Source: Sedimentisphaerales bacterium (GTDB taxonomy: Bacteria > Planctomycetota > Phycisphaerae > Sedimentisphaerales > SM23-30). Taken from it: DNA of 6,903 bases. Below the pieces are notes generated by a model. That model was given only the letters and a program-made list of their open reading frames with translations. It was not told the origin of the DNA and ran no database searches. A program made the position numbers and the translations under genes. Of this stretch, positions 1 through 6,423 are shown in pieces. The stretch covers positions 1-6,903 of the forward strand of contig DAOWIP010000397.1 of assembly GCA_030640865.1 (NCBI GenBank), written 5' to 3'. Numbering within the stretch: position 1 is the stretch's first letter; every line of letters begins with the position of its first letter.

Positions 1-1181
1 GGTGTCGTGAGACTATAGGTGATATCGATCTGCTGGCTGAGGCTGACGATGAAGAGCTTGCCCGACATATTGTCGAAACATTCACGCGGATCGACGGCGT
101 ACAAGAGGTCATTTTAGCCGGTGAGACGAAGGCCTCGATTCGATTCACCGACCCGAATGTCTGTTCCGATTCGGTGCAGGTCGATTTACGAGTTGTGCCT
201 TCCAAAAGTACGGGGGCGGCGTGGCAATATTTCACTGGCAGTAAGTATCACAACGTGCGGCTGCGCGAGATAGCCGCGAAGAAAAAACTCAAGCTGAACG
301 AATACGGGCTGTTCAGAGGCGAAAAGCAGCTCGCCGGTAAAACCGAGCAGGATGTGTATAAAAAGCTGGGGCTGGCCTATATTCCGCCTACACTGCGTGA
401 AGATCGGGGCGAAGTGGAACTGGCTCAAAAGAATAAGCTGCCGGCTGTAGTGGAACAGAAAAATATACGCGGCGATCTGCATATGCATACGCCCGCTTCG
501 GACGGACGCAATACATTAGAAGAACTGACGGCGATGGCCCAGATGCTGGGCTACCAATACATCGCTGTTACCGACCATTCGCAAAGCTCGGCCATTGCCA
601 ATGGTCTCGACATCGAACGGTTGCTCGAACACATTAAAAAAATCAAGGCTCTCAACGAACAGTATGACGACATTACCATCCTAACGTCGTCCGAAGTCGA
701 TATCCTGATGGACGGGTCTATGGACTATCCGGACGATGTGCTGGCTCAACTCGATTTTGTGATTGGCTCGGTCCATTCGGGCATGGCCGGGCCGGAGGAA
801 AAATGCACCGCTCGTGTCATCCGGGCGATGAAGAACCCATACGTGAACTGCATCGGCCATCCGACCGGCCGTCTGATCGGGACCAGGGAACCGATGAAGC
901 TGGATATGAACGCGGTCATCGCGGCGGCAGTCGAGACCCACACGGCCCTGGAGATCAACGCGCATCCGATGCGGCTGGACCTCAAAGATATCCACATCCG
1001 GCTGGCAATCGAGGCCGGCGTAAAACTGATTATCAATACCGACGCCCACGATGTTGCCGGCCTGCAACTGATGAGGTACGGCGTGGCGACCGCTCAACGC
1101 GGTTGGGCCACCAGTTCCGACATCCTGAACTGTCAACCACTCGATACAATCCGGGCGTGGAGAGCGAAGGGTAGGAAGTAG
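1..1181 (+). CDS. polX: DNA polymerase X family protein with C-terminal PHP domain (5' partial)
   Basis: This is a family X DNA polymerase, the gap-filling repair type, fused to a PHP phosphoesterase domain. The gene enters from the left with its first full codon at base 3, giving 392 visible codons. Bacterial PolX proteins are usually about 570-580 residues, so about 180 N-terminal residues (helix-hairpin-helix and fingers part) lie outside. Counting from base 3, the palm shows ETIGDID with the metal-binding pair D7/D9 and a third Asp in VDLR (D61). The YFTGSK motif (76-81) and LNEYGLF (98-104) follow. The PHP domain starts near residue 157. It has HMHT (H160, H162), SDG (D167), TDHS (D191, H192), SEVD (E231), GSVHSG (H258), GHP (H286) and NTDAH (D347, H349), so the metal-ligand set looks complete. 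In this family the PHP domain gives a Mn-dependent 3'-5' exonuclease; activity here is inferred. An internal GTG at 174 is not the real start, because homology continues upstream of it. The stop codon TAG lies inside a 7-bp tandem repeat. Confidence 0.95.
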   Translation, partial: CRETIGDIDLLAEADDEELARHIVETFTRIDGVQEVILAGETKASIRFTDPNVCSDSVQVDLRVVPSKSTGAAWQYFTGSKYHNVRLREIAAKKKLKLNEYGLFRGEKQLAGKTEQDVYKKLGLAYIPPTLREDRGEVELAQKNKLPAVVEQKNIRGDLHMHTPASDGRNTLEELTAMAQMLGYQYIAVTDHSQSSAIANGLDIERLLEHIKKIKALNEQYDDITILTSSEVDILMDGSMDYPDDVLAQLDFVIGSVHSGMAGPEEKCTARVIRAMKNPYVNCIGHPTGRLIGTREPMKLDMNAVIAAAVETHTALEINAHPMRLDLKDIHIRLAIEAGVKLIINTDAHDVAGLQLMRYGVATAQRGWATSSDILNCQPLDTIRAWRAKGRK

Positions 1182-1218
1182 AGGGTAGAGAGTAGAGAGT
1201 TGTGAGAAAAGAGAAGAG
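1163..1218. repeat. Degenerate 7-bp tandem repeat spanning the polX stop codon
   Basis: Eight consecutive 7-bp units can be laid out: AGCGAAG, GGTAGGA, AGTAGAG, GGTAGAG, AGTAGAG, AGTTGTG, AGAAAAG, AGAAGAG. The consensus is RGTAGAG. The middle units are nearly identical and the outer ones have decayed. The plus strand is almost purely purine with regular T. The array begins in the last polX codons (AKGRK) and the TAG stop is one of its own TAG triplets, so the array may have set the present C-terminus. I have an impression of similar GTAGAGAG-type arrays in planctomycete intergenic DNA, but this is recollection and not tested. Confidence 0.7.
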
Positions 1219-1231
1219 AGTGCAGGAGTGG

Positions 1232-1281
1232 AACATCGAATCCCGACTTGTCGGGAAACGTTCAATATTAAACATCGAATC
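1232..1281. repeat. 11-bp direct repeat flanking a 7-bp inverted repeat
   Basis: The 11-mer AACATCGAATC occurs at 1232-1242 and again at 1271-1281. Between the copies lies a perfect inverted repeat, TCCCGAC (1241-1247) and GTCGGGA (1250-1256), separated by TT. No T-run follows on either side, so it does not look like an intrinsic terminator. Together with the 7-bp array just upstream it fills most of the gap between polX and the metallophosphoesterase gene. It may be a dispersed intergenic repeat; a genome-wide search is needed to tell. Confidence 0.55.
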
Positions 1282-1327
1282 GAAGAAAATGAATAGAATT
1301 GCCACGCGGCTGAAATAGGAGTATGTT

Positions 1328-2230
1328 ATGGCTGATATGTTTTATATGCCGATGAACAGAAGAAAATTTATTCAAACAAGTCTGGGTGCCTTGGGAGCCG
1401 CGGTTACAATCGGCGTCGCGGCTGATCTGTCGGCGGAAGAAAATAAAAATCCGACCACTCGCTGGGCCTTTCTGGCCGATACGCATATCCCGGCGGATGA
1501 GAATAATATTTATCGAGGCTTCTATCCATACCGGAATTTGCCGAAAGTTACGTCCGGGATCATCTCCGCCGCACCGGACGGTGCAATTATTGCCGGAGAC
1601 CTTGCTCGGCGGGAAGGTAAATTGGGCGATTATGCCAACCTGAAAAAACTGTTGGAACCGCTGGCGGAAAAAGCTCCGGTATTTCTGGCCCTGGGTAATC
1701 ACGATAACCGCGTGAATTTTTACAAGGTATTTAAAACAACTTCGGGAGACAAACAGACTGTCAAAGACAAACACGTCGTCGTTATTGATAAGCCGCCGGT
1801 CCGTATGATTATTCTGGATTCCCTCTTATACGTAAATAAGGTGGCTGGACTGCTTGGCAAGGCCCAGCGAGACTGGCTGGCCAACTATCTCAAAAATTCC
1901 GATAACACCCCGACCATTTTATTCTTTCACCATACGCTGGATGATGGTGACGCGGCTTTGCTGGATGTGCCGCGTCTGTTCAAACTGATCAAACCTTATC
2001 GGCAGGTGAAGTGTATCGTCTATGGTCATTCGCATGCCTATAGTTTCTCTCAGTGGGAAGGGATTCAACTGATCAGTCTTCCCGCCGTGGGTTTCAATTT
2101 CCGCAATACCGAGCCGGTGGGCTGGGTTGAAGCGCAATTAACCGGTCAGGGAGGTGAATTTAAGTTGCATGCCGTTGCCGGCAATAAAAAGAAGGACGGC
2201 AGCACGACCAAACTGAAATGGCGAACATGA
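1328..2230 (+). CDS. Tat-exported calcineurin-like metallophosphoesterase
   Basis: This is a 300-residue metallophosphoesterase that should hydrolyse phosphomonoesters or diesters outside the cytoplasm with a two-metal centre. The N-terminus carries a twin-arginine signal: N-RRKFIQ at residues 10-16, a hydrophobic stretch at 17-32, and likely cleavage near ADLSA (32-36). The metallophosphoesterase motifs come in order: DTH (D51, H53), GD (D91), GNHDN (N124, H125), FFHH (H201/H202) and GHSH (H234, H236). The metal-ligand set is therefore complete and the enzyme is probably active. The start at 1328 is supported by AGGAG at 1317-1321 with a 6-nt spacer. A later Met (residue 9, base 1352) would also leave an intact Tat signal but lacks a ribosome site. 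The DUF4405 gene starts 31 bp after the stop, so the two are probably cotranscribed. The substrate cannot be told; cyclic-nucleotide phosphodiesterase-like or general phosphatase activity are both possible. Confidence 0.92.
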   Translation: MADMFYMPMNRRKFIQTSLGALGAAVTIGVAADLSAEENKNPTTRWAFLADTHIPADENNIYRGFYPYRNLPKVTSGIISAAPDGAIIAGDLARREGKLGDYANLKKLLEPLAEKAPVFLALGNHDNRVNFYKVFKTTSGDKQTVKDKHVVVIDKPPVRMIILDSLLYVNKVAGLLGKAQRDWLANYLKNSDNTPTILFFHHTLDDGDAALLDVPRLFKLIKPYRQVKCIVYGHSHAYSFSQWEGIQLISLPAVGFNFRNTEPVGWVEAQLTGQGGEFKLHAVAGNKKKDGSTTKLKWRT

Positions 2231-2261
2231 TTCCACAAGAGTTGCTAAAGGAGCCGGTTCC

Positions 2262-2846
2262 ATGAAACGCAATACATTAAATTTTCTGATCGATTTAATC
2301 TCATTGCTGGTTATGCTGGGCTTGATTCTGACGGGACTGCTGATGCGTTATGTCCTGCCCCACGGGCAGGGGCGGGGACGGAGTATGACCCTGTGGGGGC
2401 TGGATAGGCATGATTACGGGGATATTCACTTTTGGCTGGCAGCGGCGTTAATATCGCTGATACTGGTGCATGTATGGCTGCACTGGGGCTGGTGCTGCAC
2501 TACGCTCAGTAAAATGCTCGGAGGGAAAGCACCGGGAAAAACGCGTCAGAATATTTTTGGTGTTATATTTTTATTAATCCTGATTGTTTTCGTCGCGGGT
2601 GGGCCATACTTGGCCCGAACGCAGGTCCGCACTGCCACTTACGAATCACGGCAAAGCGATCCTTCATTTATCAGCGGTCAGATGTCGCTGTCCGAGGCTG
2701 CTCGAATAGGGGGGATGACGGCGGCGGAGTTAATCCGAAAACTGAACCTGCCGGCCGATACCGACCCACACGAACAACTGGGAAGGCTCAGACGCTTCTA
2801 CGGTTTTGAAATGCAAAAAGTAAGAAATATCGTCGAGAAAGATTAA
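2262..2846 (+). CDS. DUF4405-like membrane protein (cytochrome b-type helical bundle)
   Basis: This 194-residue integral membrane protein resembles the DUF4405 family, whose members look like small cytochrome b-type bundles. Helices are visible at about 8-31, 56-77 and 98-116. Family-like features are the N-terminal FLIDLISLLVM helix ending in a TG, LWGLDRHDYGDIHFW before helix 2, and HVWLHWGW at its end. Five histidines (H34, H50, H56, H70, H74) sit at or near membrane edges and could bind haem, though this is inference. A Cys pair (C78, C79) follows. After helix 3 comes a soluble tail (about 138-194) with TAAELIRKLNLP, LGRLRRFYGF and a final KVRNIVE, which looks like a compact helical domain. 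The start is well supported by AAAGGAG at 2247-2253 with an 8-nt spacer. It follows the metallophosphoesterase by 31 bp and is the last gene of that unit. The physiological role is unknown; electron transfer is the best guess. Confidence 0.83.
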   Translation: MKRNTLNFLIDLISLLVMLGLILTGLLMRYVLPHGQGRGRSMTLWGLDRHDYGDIHFWLAAALISLILVHVWLHWGWCCTTLSKMLGGKAPGKTRQNIFGVIFLLILIVFVAGGPYLARTQVRTATYESRQSDPSFISGQMSLSEAARIGGMTAAELIRKLNLPADTDPHEQLGRLRRFYGFEMQKVRNIVEKD

Positions 2847-2854
2847 GCACCTCT

Positions 2855-2886
2855 CCGCCTTCGGTAAAAAGGTGGCACGCGTTTTT
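2855..2886 (+). terminator. Candidate terminator of the phosphoesterase-DUF4405 unit
   Basis: The arms CCGCCTT (2855-2861) and AAGGTGG (2869-2875) form a 7-bp stem with one G-U pair in plus-strand RNA and a 7-nt loop. In minus-strand RNA the same position is an A-C mismatch, which favours plus-strand use. A run of five T follows at 2882-2886, but 6 nt after the stem, so the geometry is imperfect. It lies 8 bp after the stop of the DUF4405 gene, in the 60-bp gap between convergent genes. On the minus strand, CCGG-ATG-CCGG (2893-2903) is only a weak stem with no U-tract, so no clear terminator is seen for the beta-helix gene. Confidence 0.4.
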
Positions 2887-2906
2887 ATAAGACCGGCATC
2901 CGGCGC

Positions 2907-4160
2907 TTACTTTTTTTCCGGTTCCAGGTTGTCTTTAACCAGTGAATCGATTAGTTTCTGATGGTCGCTTTCGACGTCTGTCAGGACATTGTTACTGAAG
3001 ATGACACGACGGCTGGGCTTGCCTTTGAGGCTCAGGGCCTTGGGCCGCACGCCTGAAAAGAGATTGCCCACAATAGTAATGTCTGTCGTGCCCTCAAGAA
3101 CCATCCCTCCAGCGGCGAGGTCGCCTATTCGGCGTACGAACTTTTTAACGCCGCCAATGTAACTGTCTGAAAAGTTGTTGCCGGTTACCGTGATGCGACC
3201 GCTCTTTGGCCCGATGTACAGGGCGTCGTTACCCATAATTGTAAAAGTATTGGCGCTGACGGTGCAGCCGTGAGCATTGCGCAGCAGGATACCACCTTTG
3301 GTATCATGGGCGATCACGTTGGCGCTGAGTGTAATGCCGTAACAGTCCCGATCGAGAATGACGCCAGCGCCGTTGCATTCCTCAATCATATTTCCTGAAA
3401 CTACCGAGCCGTATGTGTTTTCGATTACGACACCGTCGCCGAGATGATCGTCGAGGTTGTTACCCGTCATGCAGAGATTGAAAGCGTCGATACAACGCAG
3501 GGCATCGTTGTTTTCCTCGAACTGATTGGCGGAAACGACAATATCATGGCCGCCGATTATATTAAGGCCGGTTGCCTTATTGTAAGTGATCAGCGAATTA
3601 CAGACACGTGGGTCCTCGATACAGAAGTCAAGCGTAATGCCGTCGCCGCCATGATAGCTGACGGTAAGCCCGTCGATAAAGACTTCATTTATGCGTCGGG
3701 CATAGATACCGGGACCACTTTTTTCGTTACCGGTCAGTCGAAAATCAGTCAGGCAAATCCGCCAGAGTGACGATTTACGGTTTTTGCCGCCGTCTGGGTG
3801 GCGCAGGATAAGAGCCGGTTCGCCATTGGTGTTTATGTTCTTGATGTGCGTCGCTGTGCCGGCCCCTTTCAGAAGCACATCCGACCCGGAAATAATCAGC
3901 GGTTGGTTAATCTCGAATATGCCCGGTGGCAAATGTACTACCCCACCCTCGTCCGGCAGTGCGTTTAGGGCCGCCTGCAGACTGGGATAAGCAGCCGCGT
4001 CGATAATCCCCCGGGCGCCCGGAAGAACACTCTGCGCAGGGGAACCACCGTGGGCCGACTGGGCGGGTAACTTCCACAGAACTGTGATTATCACGATCCC
4101 GGCGATCAATACAATTGTATGTCTGTATGTGTGTCTCATCTGTTTGTCTAATGCCTCCAT
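2907..4160 (-). CDS. Exported right-handed parallel beta-helix protein (pectate lyase-like fold)
   Basis: This protein of about 417 residues has an N-terminal signal or anchor (MRHTYRHTIVLIAGIVIITV, then LPAQSA as a possible cleavage site). A beta-helix domain of the Pectate_lyase_3/NosD type follows. Counting from the TTG at 4166, the domain opens with YPSLQAALNALPDEGGVVHLPPG (60-82, given as family-typical) and LLKGAGTATHI. It continues as PbH1-like coils of about 22-25 residues, each with a V/I-S-x-N-x-I/F turn: VSANQF (211), MTGNNL (233), VSGNMI (256), LSANVI (280), VSANTF (303), VTGNNF (327), IVGNLF (365) and FSNNVL (390). Such proteins bind or cleave polysaccharides; no catalytic residues can be assigned. 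The start is uncertain. ATG 4160 has AGGGA 9 nt upstream and is preferred, TTG 4166 is in frame, and ATG 4139 has GGAGG but a 14-nt spacer. It lies just after the YlbF gene and is probably cotranscribed with it. Confidence 0.86.
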   Translation of the reverse strand: MEALDKQMRHTYRHTIVLIAGIVIITVLWKLPAQSAHGGSPAQSVLPGARGIIDAAAYPSLQAALNALPDEGGVVHLPPGIFEINQPLIISGSDVLLKGAGTATHIKNINTNGEPALILRHPDGGKNRKSSLWRICLTDFRLTGNEKSGPGIYARRINEVFIDGLTVSYHGGDGITLDFCIEDPRVCNSLITYNKATGLNIIGGHDIVVSANQFEENNDALRCIDAFNLCMTGNNLDDHLGDGVVIENTYGSVVSGNMIEECNGAGVILDRDCYGITLSANVIAHDTKGGILLRNAHGCTVSANTFTIMGNDALYIGPKSGRITVTGNNFSDSYIGGVKKFVRRIGDLAAGGMVLEGTTDITIVGNLFSGVRPKALSLKGKPSRRVIFSNNVLTDVESDHQKLIDSLVKDNLEPEKK

Positions 4161-4168
4161 TTTCAACC

Positions 4169-4181
4169 GTCCCTATGGGAC
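4169..4181 (-). promoter_or_regulatory. Small hairpin at the ylbF-beta-helix gene junction
   Basis: GTCCC-ATA-GGGAC, read on the minus strand, is a perfect 5-bp stem with a triloop. Its first base is the last base of the upstream TAG stop, and it contains the AGGGA that could serve as ribosome site for the ATG at 4160. A ribosome finishing the upstream gene would melt it, so translational coupling is plausible. There is no U-tract, so it is not a terminator. Confidence 0.4.
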
Positions 4182-4516
4182 TACTGTTCGAGTTGTAACT
4201 TATCGTCGAGCGTTTGTTTTACCTTGTGCATCATTTCCACGAAATTTACCTGCCGGTGTGTGAGTTCCTTGAGTTTTTCGTTGGTACTTATCTTTTGTTC
4301 GATTTCGCGCAGCTTCTGTTTATCGGCCACCTCTACCGGTTTTTGCTCCTGCTCCAGTTGCCCGATCTTTACCGCCTGCTGTTGATACTGTTTTATCAGG
4401 CCGCCGGCTTCGGCATCCTCATTCACGGCTTTTTGGGCCTCCTTGAGCAGGATGGTTCTTTCGTGGGCCGCTATCCGCAGGCCCAGGTTGCTCGCCATTT
4501 CGATTAATTGTTCCAT
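4181..4516 (-). CDS. YlbF-family protein
   Basis: This small, highly charged, helical cytoplasmic protein (111 residues) resembles the YlbF/YmcA family (Com_YlbF). It opens with MEQLIEMASNLGLRIAAHER and LKEAQKAVNEDAEAGGLIKQY (family-typical, residues 1-44). A Gln/Glu-rich helix follows (45-80), then a C-terminal helix with NEKLKELTHRQVNFVEMMHKV. It has no signal peptide or membrane segment. In Bacillus, YlbF and partners form a complex that affects RNase Y processing, competence and sporulation; whether that applies here is unknown. The start at 4516 has an A-rich AAAAAAGG ribosome site with an 8-nt spacer. The beta-helix gene follows within about 20 bp, an unusual pairing of a cytoplasmic regulator-like protein with an exported protein. 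The porin terminator lies upstream, so this unit should have its own promoter in 4517-4563, but I cannot identify a convincing one. Confidence 0.85.
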   Translation of the reverse strand: MEQLIEMASNLGLRIAAHERTILLKEAQKAVNEDAEAGGLIKQYQQQAVKIGQLEQEQKPVEVADKQKLREIEQKISTNEKLKELTHRQVNFVEMMHKVKQTLDDKLQLEQ

Positions 4517-4563
4517 ATTATATACCTTTTTTATCGCGGCTGGTTAATACTACATATTTACAC

Positions 4564-4600
4564 AAAAGGGGCACCGCTTTTTTACAGCGACGCCCCTTTT
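4564..4600 (-). terminator. Intrinsic terminator of the porin gene
   Basis: In minus-strand RNA, AAAAGGGGCGUCGC (4600-4587) pairs with GCGGUGCCCCUUUU (4577-4564) as a continuous 14-bp stem with two G-U wobbles and a 9-nt A-rich loop. The tail is UUUUGUGU. In plus-strand RNA the two wobbles become A-C and C-A mismatches, so the element is built for minus-strand transcripts. It lies about 65 bp after the porin stop and separates it from the ylbF unit. Some plus-strand function is possible because CCCC is followed by five T there. Confidence 0.85.
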
Positions 4601-4664
4601 TATGAACTTTCATTATCCGCTCCGGTTAAGAGCCGAAGGGTAAAATATCTAAATCCGCCTGGAA

Positions 4665-6152
4665 TTAGAACTGGAACTGTAACTGGGTGCGGACCATAAA
4701 CAGGCTGTTGTTCTGTACACCGTCAAAGTTGGCACTGCTGGATGTTATGGGCAGATCGTCGATATAGGAGAGGTCCATACTGAGTTTCAGGTCCTGCCCG
4801 GAAATATAGTAGTTCCAGCCTGCGGCGTATTCATACATATCATTGGTGCTATCGACATGTACGCCACTGACCCGGCTGACCAACTCGAACTTCTCAGGCA
4901 CGACGAAATAACCAGCCTGTGCATACCAGCCGTAGTTGTCAAGTTCGCAACCATCTATGATTGCACCGGTAATGGGATCGGCAACATTCCGGCCGGTGCC
5001 GAAGTCGTTCTCAAAGGCGAGTTCGCCCGCGTCCGCGTCCACATGCTGATAAAAGCCCTCAAGAATGACCGAGAGACCGTTGGATTTCATGGCAAAATCG
5101 ATGCCAAGCAGAGTTGTCTCTCCGCCCAGTTCATAAACATCCGACCGTCCATCAGGATTTTTCCCGAGAAATTCGTAGCTGTCGCTTTCGCCGCCGGCGA
5201 AGTGATCTTCGTTACGGTCGTTGCTGTAGGCGAAACTAAAGCCGACCTGTGAGACGAGATTATCATGGCCCTTCAGGTCCGACTCGTTGGCGAAATCCTT
5301 GGCGGTCGCGCCCATCATTGGAACAGCCAGTCGTGCCGCAATACCCGGACTATTGTCATTACCGCTAAAAGGCGTATCATCGTTGTTCTGCAGCCCATTA
5401 AACAACATAATGCGATAGTTGGGCTTGATGTCGCCCATATCCAGCGTTCCGAACAGTTCCACACCGGTTGTCCGGTCGATATTGAACACCTCATTAGCGA
5501 GGGAACGATCGACAAGCATCTGCCGTCCGGAACTGGTTGGTTCCTGTTTGCCGAAAGGTCCTTTATAACGGCCCAGTCTGACACCCATTTCGGGCATAAA
5601 ATTATAACTTACCTCATAGGTGTACAAGGCTGAATCGCTATCGTCCGCATCATCATCCGCCTCAAAACAGATATTATAGTTGATGTCCTTGAGGACATGA
5701 CCACGCAGATACAGCTTGACCCGCTCCAGTTCAAATGCGCTGGCGCTGGAATCGACCCCGCTGGCTCCGAATGGCGGTCGAGTTCCGTCTTGCATCATAT
5801 CGTTTGATCCATCATCGCTCAACCCGTATGTATGACGAAACTGCAGGCGGGTATCGAATTCGAGCTTGAACTGATCGTCTGCGCTTTTGATGAAGAACCG
5901 CTTGTCATATCCGGCCGTCAGGGCTGAATCAGCAGCCATCTGGGCCGGGGCGGAATCCATCTGGGCCACCATTCCCTTCAATAACTCAGCGTTACTGCCC
6001 TGTTTGTTCAGTTGGGCTTCTAATTGAGCCACACGCGTCTGGAGGGCCTGGAGTTGTGTTTCTGTGTCGCCGTCCGCGGCGCCCAGAACCGGCGAGCCGG
6101 TCCATAACAGTACCAGAGTACCAACCATCATTAATGTTACCAACTTTTTCAT
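4665..6152 (-). CDS. Outer-membrane porin, phosphate-selective O/P (OprO/OprP) type
   Basis: This 495-residue beta-barrel porin should form an outer-membrane channel. A Sec signal peptide covers residues 1-25 (MKKLVTLMMVG..., cleavage near VLGA). A short coiled coil follows at about 31-52 (QLQALQTRVAQLEAQL), as seen in porins that contact the peptidoglycan or trimerise. The barrel begins near RFFIKSADDQFKLEF (85-99). The stretch VRLGRYKGPFGKQEPTSS (191-208), with RQMLVDRSLANEVF after it, is typical of the OprO/OprP family. Alternating strands continue to the end, and the protein closes in QLQFQF with a terminal Phe, the usual barrel-assembly signal. Acidic loops (for example EADDDADDSD, 164-173) may bind cations, so the family name does not prove phosphate selectivity. 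The start is supported by GGGAG (6159-6163) with a 6-nt spacer. The gene appears monocistronic, with its own terminator and a long upstream region. Confidence 0.9.
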   Translation of the reverse strand: MKKLVTLMMVGTLVLLWTGSPVLGAADGDTETQLQALQTRVAQLEAQLNKQGSNAELLKGMVAQMDSAPAQMAADSALTAGYDKRFFIKSADDQFKLEFDTRLQFRHTYGLSDDGSNDMMQDGTRPPFGASGVDSSASAFELERVKLYLRGHVLKDINYNICFEADDDADDSDSALYTYEVSYNFMPEMGVRLGRYKGPFGKQEPTSSGRQMLVDRSLANEVFNIDRTTGVELFGTLDMGDIKPNYRIMLFNGLQNNDDTPFSGNDNSPGIAARLAVPMMGATAKDFANESDLKGHDNLVSQVGFSFAYSNDRNEDHFAGGESDSYEFLGKNPDGRSDVYELGGETTLLGIDFAMKSNGLSVILEGFYQHVDADAGELAFENDFGTGRNVADPITGAIIDGCELDNYGWYAQAGYFVVPEKFELVSRVSGVHVDSTNDMYEYAAGWNYYISGQDLKLSMDLSYIDDLPITSSSANFDGVQNNSLFMVRTQLQFQF

Positions 6153-6198
6153 GTCTTACTCCCTTTCACGGCATTTACAGCCTGCTAAGTAAATAACG

Positions 6199-6217
6199 CT
6201 GTCCCACGGCGGAACAG
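6199..6217 (-). promoter_or_regulatory. Stem-loop in the presumed porin leader
   Basis: In minus-strand RNA, CUGUUCC and GGGACAG pair over 7 bp with one U-G wobble and a 5-nt loop (GCCGU). In plus-strand RNA the wobble would be a C-A mismatch, so it fits the porin transcript better. It lies about 47 nt upstream of the porin start codon and does not cover the ribosome site. Confidence 0.35.
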
Positions 6218-6350
6218 ACACCCTTAATTAATACAATGCTATTATCAATACTGATACACGCTCCGCACATTTTATCGGCTGGAAAAAATGTCAGGCTTGA
6301 ATAATTGCGAGATTAAACTGCCAGTACTGATAATGGACGTTTTACTCCTG

Positions 6351-6369
6351 TCGTCCGGGTAGCGGACGA
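6351..6369. repeat. Perfect 7-bp inverted repeat
   Basis: TCGTCCG (6351-6357) and CGGACGA (6363-6369) flank the 5-nt spacer GGTAG. The stem is perfect on both strands, and neither side has a T-run, so it is not a terminator. It could be an RNA hairpin or a dimeric protein-binding site in the divergent promoter region. Confidence 0.4.
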
Positions 6370-6423
6370 AATAATTCGCGGCATTCACTAACTGGTTCCT
6401 GTTGTGAAAGCTTTTTACCAGCT

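Noticed and set aside
1241..1256. TCCCGAC/GTCGGGA hairpin as polX terminator
   Set aside because: The 2-nt loop and the absence of a T-run on either strand do not fit an intrinsic terminator.
681..1265. A 194-codon open frame on the minus strand
   Set aside because: It lies antisense to the conserved PHP domain of polX, has no recognisable domain, and is explained by codon bias on the opposite strand.
3444..3770. A 108-codon plus-strand frame
   Set aside because: It is antisense to the beta-helix repeats, whose periodic motifs clearly mark the minus strand as coding.
4517..4522. Perfect TATAAT on the minus strand next to the ylbF start
   Set aside because: It abuts the start codon, so a transcript from it would begin inside the gene and lose the start; the bases are simply the spacer after the ribosome site.
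4857..5633. Two long plus-strand frames (4857-5252 and 5265-5633)
   Set aside because: Both are antisense to the porin gene, which has a signal peptide, family motif and terminal Phe; the frames have no recognisable features.
4665..6152. A phosphate-uptake locus made of the porin and the phosphoesterase
   Set aside because: The porin family name does not prove phosphate selectivity, the genes are in separate units on opposite strands, and I see no Pho-box-like repeat.
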